From Thaumasiovibrio subtropicus (GTDB lineage: Bacteria; Pseudomonadota; Gammaproteobacteria; Enterobacterales; Vibrionaceae): 64,000 nucleotides of DNA. A program made the position numbers and the translations under genes. Below, piece after piece: positions 60,692 to 64,000 of the stretch. Where the stretch lies: assembly GCF_019703835.1 (NCBI RefSeq), contig NZ_AP023054.1, forward strand, positions 3,557,686-3,621,685. The letters run 5' to 3'. Below the pieces are notes generated by a model. The model had not been told where the DNA came from. It searched no databases and saw only the letters and a program-made list of their open reading frames with translations. Positions within the stretch are counted from its first letter, which is position 1, and every line of letters begins with the position of its first letter.

Positions 60692-61477
60692 TTAAGCGTG
60701 TACAGGTTGGGTTATATCGTTGCGTCGCAGCATTTCGCCAGCGAGAGCCAGATAGGCTTTTGCCCCGCTGCTGTATTTGTCGTAATACATTGCAGGTTGG
60801 CCATGGCTTGGCGCTTCAGCAAGACGGACATTGCGCGGAATCACGGTGCGGAACACTTTGTCACCAAAATGCTTCTTAAGCTGTTCCGACACTTCATTCG
60901 CCAGTCGATTACGCGGATCATACATAGTGCGTAACAAACCTTCGATTTTCAGATCCGCGTTAACTACGGCAGTGAGCTTGCTGATGGTGTCCATTAACGC
61001 CGTTAACCCTTCCAATGCAAAGTACTCACATTGCATCGGTACCAGTACGGAATCGGCAGCAGTCATCGCATTGATTGTAAGAAGGTTGAGCGCAGGAGGA
61101 CAATCAATAAAGATGAAATCATAGTTATCGCGGATTGGCGCGAGGGCGTTGCGCAGCCTCACTTCCCGAGCGAAAACTTCCATCAATTTGATTTCAGCGG
61201 CAGTCACATCGCCATTGGCAGCAATGAGGTGGTACCCGCCTTCCGTCTGGGTAATCACTACCTGTTCAGGCGGGGTTTCTTCTACTAAGAGGTCATAGGC
61301 AGTCGCATCAACTTGATATTTATCGACACCACTGGCCATTGTGGCATTGCCTTGCGGATCAAGGTCGATAACCATGACACGCCGTTTCGTTGCGGCGAGT
61401 GATGCCGCTAAATTAACCGTAGTTGTCGTTTTACCAACACCACCTTTTTGGTTTGCAACTGCAATAATCTTTGCCAC
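60692..61477 (-). CDS. parA: Chromosome partitioning ATPase ParA
   Basis: ParA is a deviant-Walker ATPase that positions origins with ParB. The 261-aa protein has KGGVGKTTT at residues 11-19, VIDLDPQGNAT near 37-47 and the IDCPPALNLLT Walker B. The N-terminus lacks an extra HTH domain, so it is the short chromosomal type. The start is GTG at 61477 with GAGAGGTC upstream. rsmG lies 15 bases upstream, the usual order. Confidence 0.97.
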   Translation of the reverse strand: MAKIIAVANQKGGVGKTTTTVNLAASLAATKRRVMVIDLDPQGNATMASGVDKYQVDATAYDLLVEETPPEQVVITQTEGGYHLIAANGDVTAAEIKLMEVFAREVRLRNALAPIRDNYDFIFIDCPPALNLLTINAMTAADSVLVPMQCEYFALEGLTALMDTISKLTAVVNADLKIEGLLRTMYDPRNRLANEVSEQLKKHFGDKVFRTVIPRNVRLAEAPSHGQPAMYYDKYSSGAKAYLALAGEMLRRNDITQPVHA

Positions 61478-61492
61478 AAACAGACCTCTCCG

Positions 61493-62110
61493 TTATTTTT
61501 TCAGTATCACCAGATGGCGCTCTCCTTCCAACTCAGGGACGTTTAAGCTATGTACAGTTTCTACCTGACACCATTCGGGCAGTTCGCTTAACTCATCTTG
61601 GTTAAGCTGTCCTTTTAATGCTAAAAATCGTCCATGCGTTTCTGCAGGAAGGTGTTTACACCAGTTTACCATGTCGGAAACCGAGGCAAAGGCTCGGCTC
61701 AATACGCCGTCAAACCCTTGATCTGGTTGGAACTCTTCAACACGGCTTTGCACTGGCGTGACATTTTTAATGCCAAGTTCATGCGCGACCTGACGAATAA
61801 ATCTTATACGCTTGCCTAAGCTGTCAAGCAAGACAAATGACTTTTCAGGGCACATAATCGCAAGCGGGATCCCAGGAAGTCCCGGCCCAGTGCCGACATC
61901 GATGTACTGCTGACCATCCAGTTGTGGCGCAACAACGATACTATCCATGATGTGTTTAACTAACATGTCATTCGGATCGCGCACCGATGTGAGGTTGTAT
62001 GCCTTGTTCCATTTGTGCAGTAGAGCGACATAGCCGGTCAACTGCTCTAACTGCTGCTCAGTGACGACCAGGCCAGCCTGGTCGACTAATTGTTGTAAAC
62101 GTTGTTTCAC
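61493..62110 (-). CDS. rsmG: 16S rRNA (guanine-527-N7)-methyltransferase
   Basis: RsmG (GidB) makes m7G527 in 16S rRNA; its loss gives low-level streptomycin resistance in other bacteria. The 205-aa protein has the SAM motif [15 protein letters not shown] near 72-86 and [16 protein letters not shown] near 31-46. The start is GTG at 62110, directly abutting the mnmG stop (TAAGTG), so translation is coupled. Confidence 0.97.
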   Translation of the reverse strand: MKQRLQQLVDQAGLVVTEQQLEQLTGYVALLHKWNKAYNLTSVRDPNDMLVKHIMDSIVVAPQLDGQQYIDVGTGPGLPGIPLAIMCPEKSFVLLDSLGKRIRFIRQVAHELGIKNVTPVQSRVEEFQPDQGFDGVLSRAFASVSDMVNWCKHLPAETHGRFLALKGQLNQDELSELPEWCQVETVHSLNVPELEGERHLVILKK

Positions 62111-64000
62111 TTACGCGCCTTTTTTCAACATGCCTTGCTTTTTGAGGTATACCAAAAGCAGAGAAATCGCTGCTGGTGTGATACCGGAAATACGTGACGC
62201 CATACCAATAGTTTCGGGACGAGCATCATTGAGTTTCACAACCACTTCATTCGATAGCCCTTTCACCACACTGTAGTCTAAATCAAGGGGTAACTTCGTT
62301 TTTTCATGGCGCAATGACTTTTCAACTTCATCTTGCTGACGATCGATGTAACCTTGATATTTTACTTGGATCTCGATCTGCTCACGCGCTTGAAGATCTT
62401 CGATGGGAGGCGCAAATGCATCAAGTGCCGTCAGTTGATCATAAGTAACTTCAGGACGACGCAAGAGATCTTCGCCATTCGCTTCACGCGTCAAAGGCGA
62501 TTTCAAAATCGCATTCACCGCATCGACGCTCGTCGATGTCGGGGCAGCCCAAAGGCCACGCAAACGCTGACGCTCTTCTTCGATGTTATCCATTTTTTCA
62601 TTGAAACGAGCCCATCGCGCATCATCAACCAAACCAAGCTCGCGTCCTTTTTCCGTCAAACGAATGTCGGCATTATCTTCACGCAGTAACAGGCGATACT
62701 CCGCACGCGAAGTAAACATACGGTATGGTTCTTTAGTTCCCATAGTCGAGAGATCGTCAATGAGCACACCCATATAAGCTTGATCACGACGAGGACACCA
62801 ACCATCAAGACCTTGAGCTTGAAGTGCTGCGTTCATGCCGGCTAAGAGTCCTTGCGCTGCTGCTTCTTCGTATCCGGTCGTGCCATTAATCTGCCCCGCA
62901 AAGAATAGGCCAGCGATAAATTTGGTTTCAAACGTCGACTTCAAATCACGAGGATCAAAGAAATCATACTCAATCGCATAGCCAGGGCGAATAATGCGTG
63001 CGTCTTCAAATCCTTTCATGGATTGAACGATCTTCATTTGTACGTCAAACGGCAAACTTGTTGATATGCCATTCGGGTACAACTCATGCGTCGTTAACCC
63101 TTCTGGCTCAATGAAAATTTGATGGCTGTTTTTGTCAGCAAAACGCATGACTTTGTCTTCAATTGAAGGACAGTATCGCGGGCCAACTCCTTCAATCACT
63201 CCCGCATACATCGGGCTACGATCGAGGTTATTACGAATCACATCATGGGTTTTTTCATTCGTGTGCGTAATGTAGCAAGGTACTTGGCGTGGATGGTCAG
63301 CACGACTGCCCATGAAGGAGAATACTGGTGTTGGATTATCACCGTGTTGTACTTCTAGCTGAGAAAAATCAACAGTCCGGGCATCAATACGCGGTGGTGT
63401 ACCTGTTTTTAGTCGATCAACACGGAAAGGTAACTCACGTAGTCGATCGGCAAGGGCGATCGATGGTGGATCCCCTGCTCGTCCGCCTTTGTAGTTTTCC
63501 ATGCCAATATGAATACGGCCACCCAAGAACGTACCTACGGTTAATACGACCGTTTTGGCATGAAACTTAAGTCCCATTTCAGTGACAACACCGGTTACTT
63601 GATCATTGTCGACGATAATATCGTCAACGGATTGTTGAAATAGCATCAAGTTGGGTTGATTTTCTAGTGCTTCACGAACCGCCGATTTGTAGAGAAGACG
63701 ATCAGCTTGCGCGCGCGTGGCACGCACTGCTGGACCTTTCGAGGCATTGAGGGTTCGAAATTGGATCCCGCCTTTGTCGATGGCAGTTGCCATTAAGCCA
63801 CCCAACGCATCCACTTCCTTCACCAGATGGCCTTTTCCTATGCCACCAATAGCCGGGTTACAGGACATTTGGCCCAATGTATCGATGTTGTGAGTTAACA
63901 GAAGAGTCTGTTGACCCATACGGGCAGCTGCCATTGCGGCTTCTGTGCCGGCATGACCACCGCCGACAACAATGACATCAAATGAATCTTGGTAAAACAT
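62111..64000 (-). CDS. mnmG: tRNA uridine-5-carboxymethylaminomethyl modification enzyme MnmG
   Basis: MnmG (GidA), with MnmE, adds cmnm5 to U34 of several tRNAs, using FAD and folate. The 629-aa protein is complete: the ATG is the last three bases of the window. FAD motif GGGHAG is at 13-18, the [20 protein letters not shown] segment near 40-59, and the C-terminal helical MnmE-binding region ([19 protein letters not shown]) is present. Length is normal (629 in E. coli). rsmG is directly coupled downstream. Confidence 0.98.
   Translation of the reverse strand: MFYQDSFDVIVVGGGHAGTEAAMAAARMGQQTLLLTHNIDTLGQMSCNPAIGGIGKGHLVKEVDALGGLMATAIDKGGIQFRTLNASKGPAVRATRAQADRLLYKSAVREALENQPNLMLFQQSVDDIIVDNDQVTGVVTEMGLKFHAKTVVLTVGTFLGGRIHIGMENYKGGRAGDPPSIALADRLRELPFRVDRLKTGTPPRIDARTVDFSQLEVQHGDNPTPVFSFMGSRADHPRQVPCYITHTNEKTHDVIRNNLDRSPMYAGVIEGVGPRYCPSIEDKVMRFADKNSHQIFIEPEGLTTHELYPNGISTSLPFDVQMKIVQSMKGFEDARIIRPGYAIEYDFFDPRDLKSTFETKFIAGLFFAGQINGTTGYEEAAAQGLLAGMNAALQAQGLDGWCPRRDQAYMGVLIDDLSTMGTKEPYRMFTSRAEYRLLLREDNADIRLTEKGRELGLVDDARWARFNEKMDNIEEERQRLRGLWAAPTSTSVDAVNAILKSPLTREANGEDLLRRPEVTYDQLTALDAFAPPIEDLQAREQIEIQVKYQGYIDRQQDEVEKSLRHEKTKLPLDLDYSVVKGLSNEVVVKLNDARPETIGMASRISGITPAAISLLLVYLKKQGMLKKGA

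Overview
The window looks like chromosomal DNA of a gamma-proteobacterium of the Vibrionaceae. The evidence is the set and order of core genes (ilvY-ilvC, yrdA-aroE-hemF-tsaC, purEK, smg-dprA-lysM//def-fmt-rsmB-trkAH, yihD-ccoG-srkA-dsbA, ilvGMEDA, glmU-atp, parB-parA-rsmG-mnmG) and the Vibrio-type rRNA spacers and leaders. A halotolerant genus such as Salinivibrio or Grimontia would fit, but I cannot decide the genus from sequence alone. Almost everything is core genome. The right end stops exactly at the start codon of mnmG (gidA), so oriC of the main chromosome probably lies just beyond it; that is inference.

Layout. 1-8156: the C-terminal part of an M24 aminopeptidase, a membrane-anchored unknown coupled to rep, ubiK, the divergent ilvC/ilvY pair and an erythromycin-esterase-like lipoprotein. 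8441-9590: an IS630-family insertion sequence whose transposase is broken by two single-base shifts and whose right end is duplicated in tandem (40 bp). 9664-20724: two complete rRNA operons in tandem, both read leftward. The upstream one (16S-23S-5S) has no spacer tRNA. The downstream one is 16S-tRNA-Ile-tRNA-Ala-23S-5S-tRNA-Asp. Each has its own rrn-type promoter, boxA and 16S processing stem. 20848-28123: yrdA, a DUF1488 protein, aroE, hemF, tsaC, purEK (with a PurR box), a zinc-ribbon protein, smg and dprA. 28120-35737: a LysM protein divergent from def-fmt-rsmB, then trkA-trkH and a hemolysin III homologue. 35772-43004: a small unknown, yihD, ccoG, srkA-dsbA, a DUF523 protein, a PlsC-type acyltransferase and comM. 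43190-49712: the complete ilvGMEDA operon preceded by a leader peptide and attenuator. 49775-50784: two paralogous XRE regulators. 51043-64000: glmU, the nine-gene atp operon, parB-parA, rsmG and mnmG, all leftward.

How the parts work together. Two loci supply branched-chain amino acid synthesis: IlvY-controlled ilvC and attenuated ilvGMEDA. Together they encode every step from threonine or pyruvate to isoleucine and valine. TrkA/TrkH (potassium uptake), the proton-type ATP synthase, CcoG and UbiK serve membrane energetics. SrkA/DsbA handle envelope stress and disulfides. ParA/ParB, RsmG and MnmG form the usual origin-proximal cluster.

I found no defence island, CRISPR array, prophage or biosynthetic cluster, and nothing I would call a wholly new system. 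The best candidates for a second look are regulatory or structural: the ilv attenuator, a terminator-like hairpin just before trkA, an octamer cluster upstream of the XRE pair, the mosaic rRNA operons with suspicious 23S indels, and the IS630 copy with its duplicated end.
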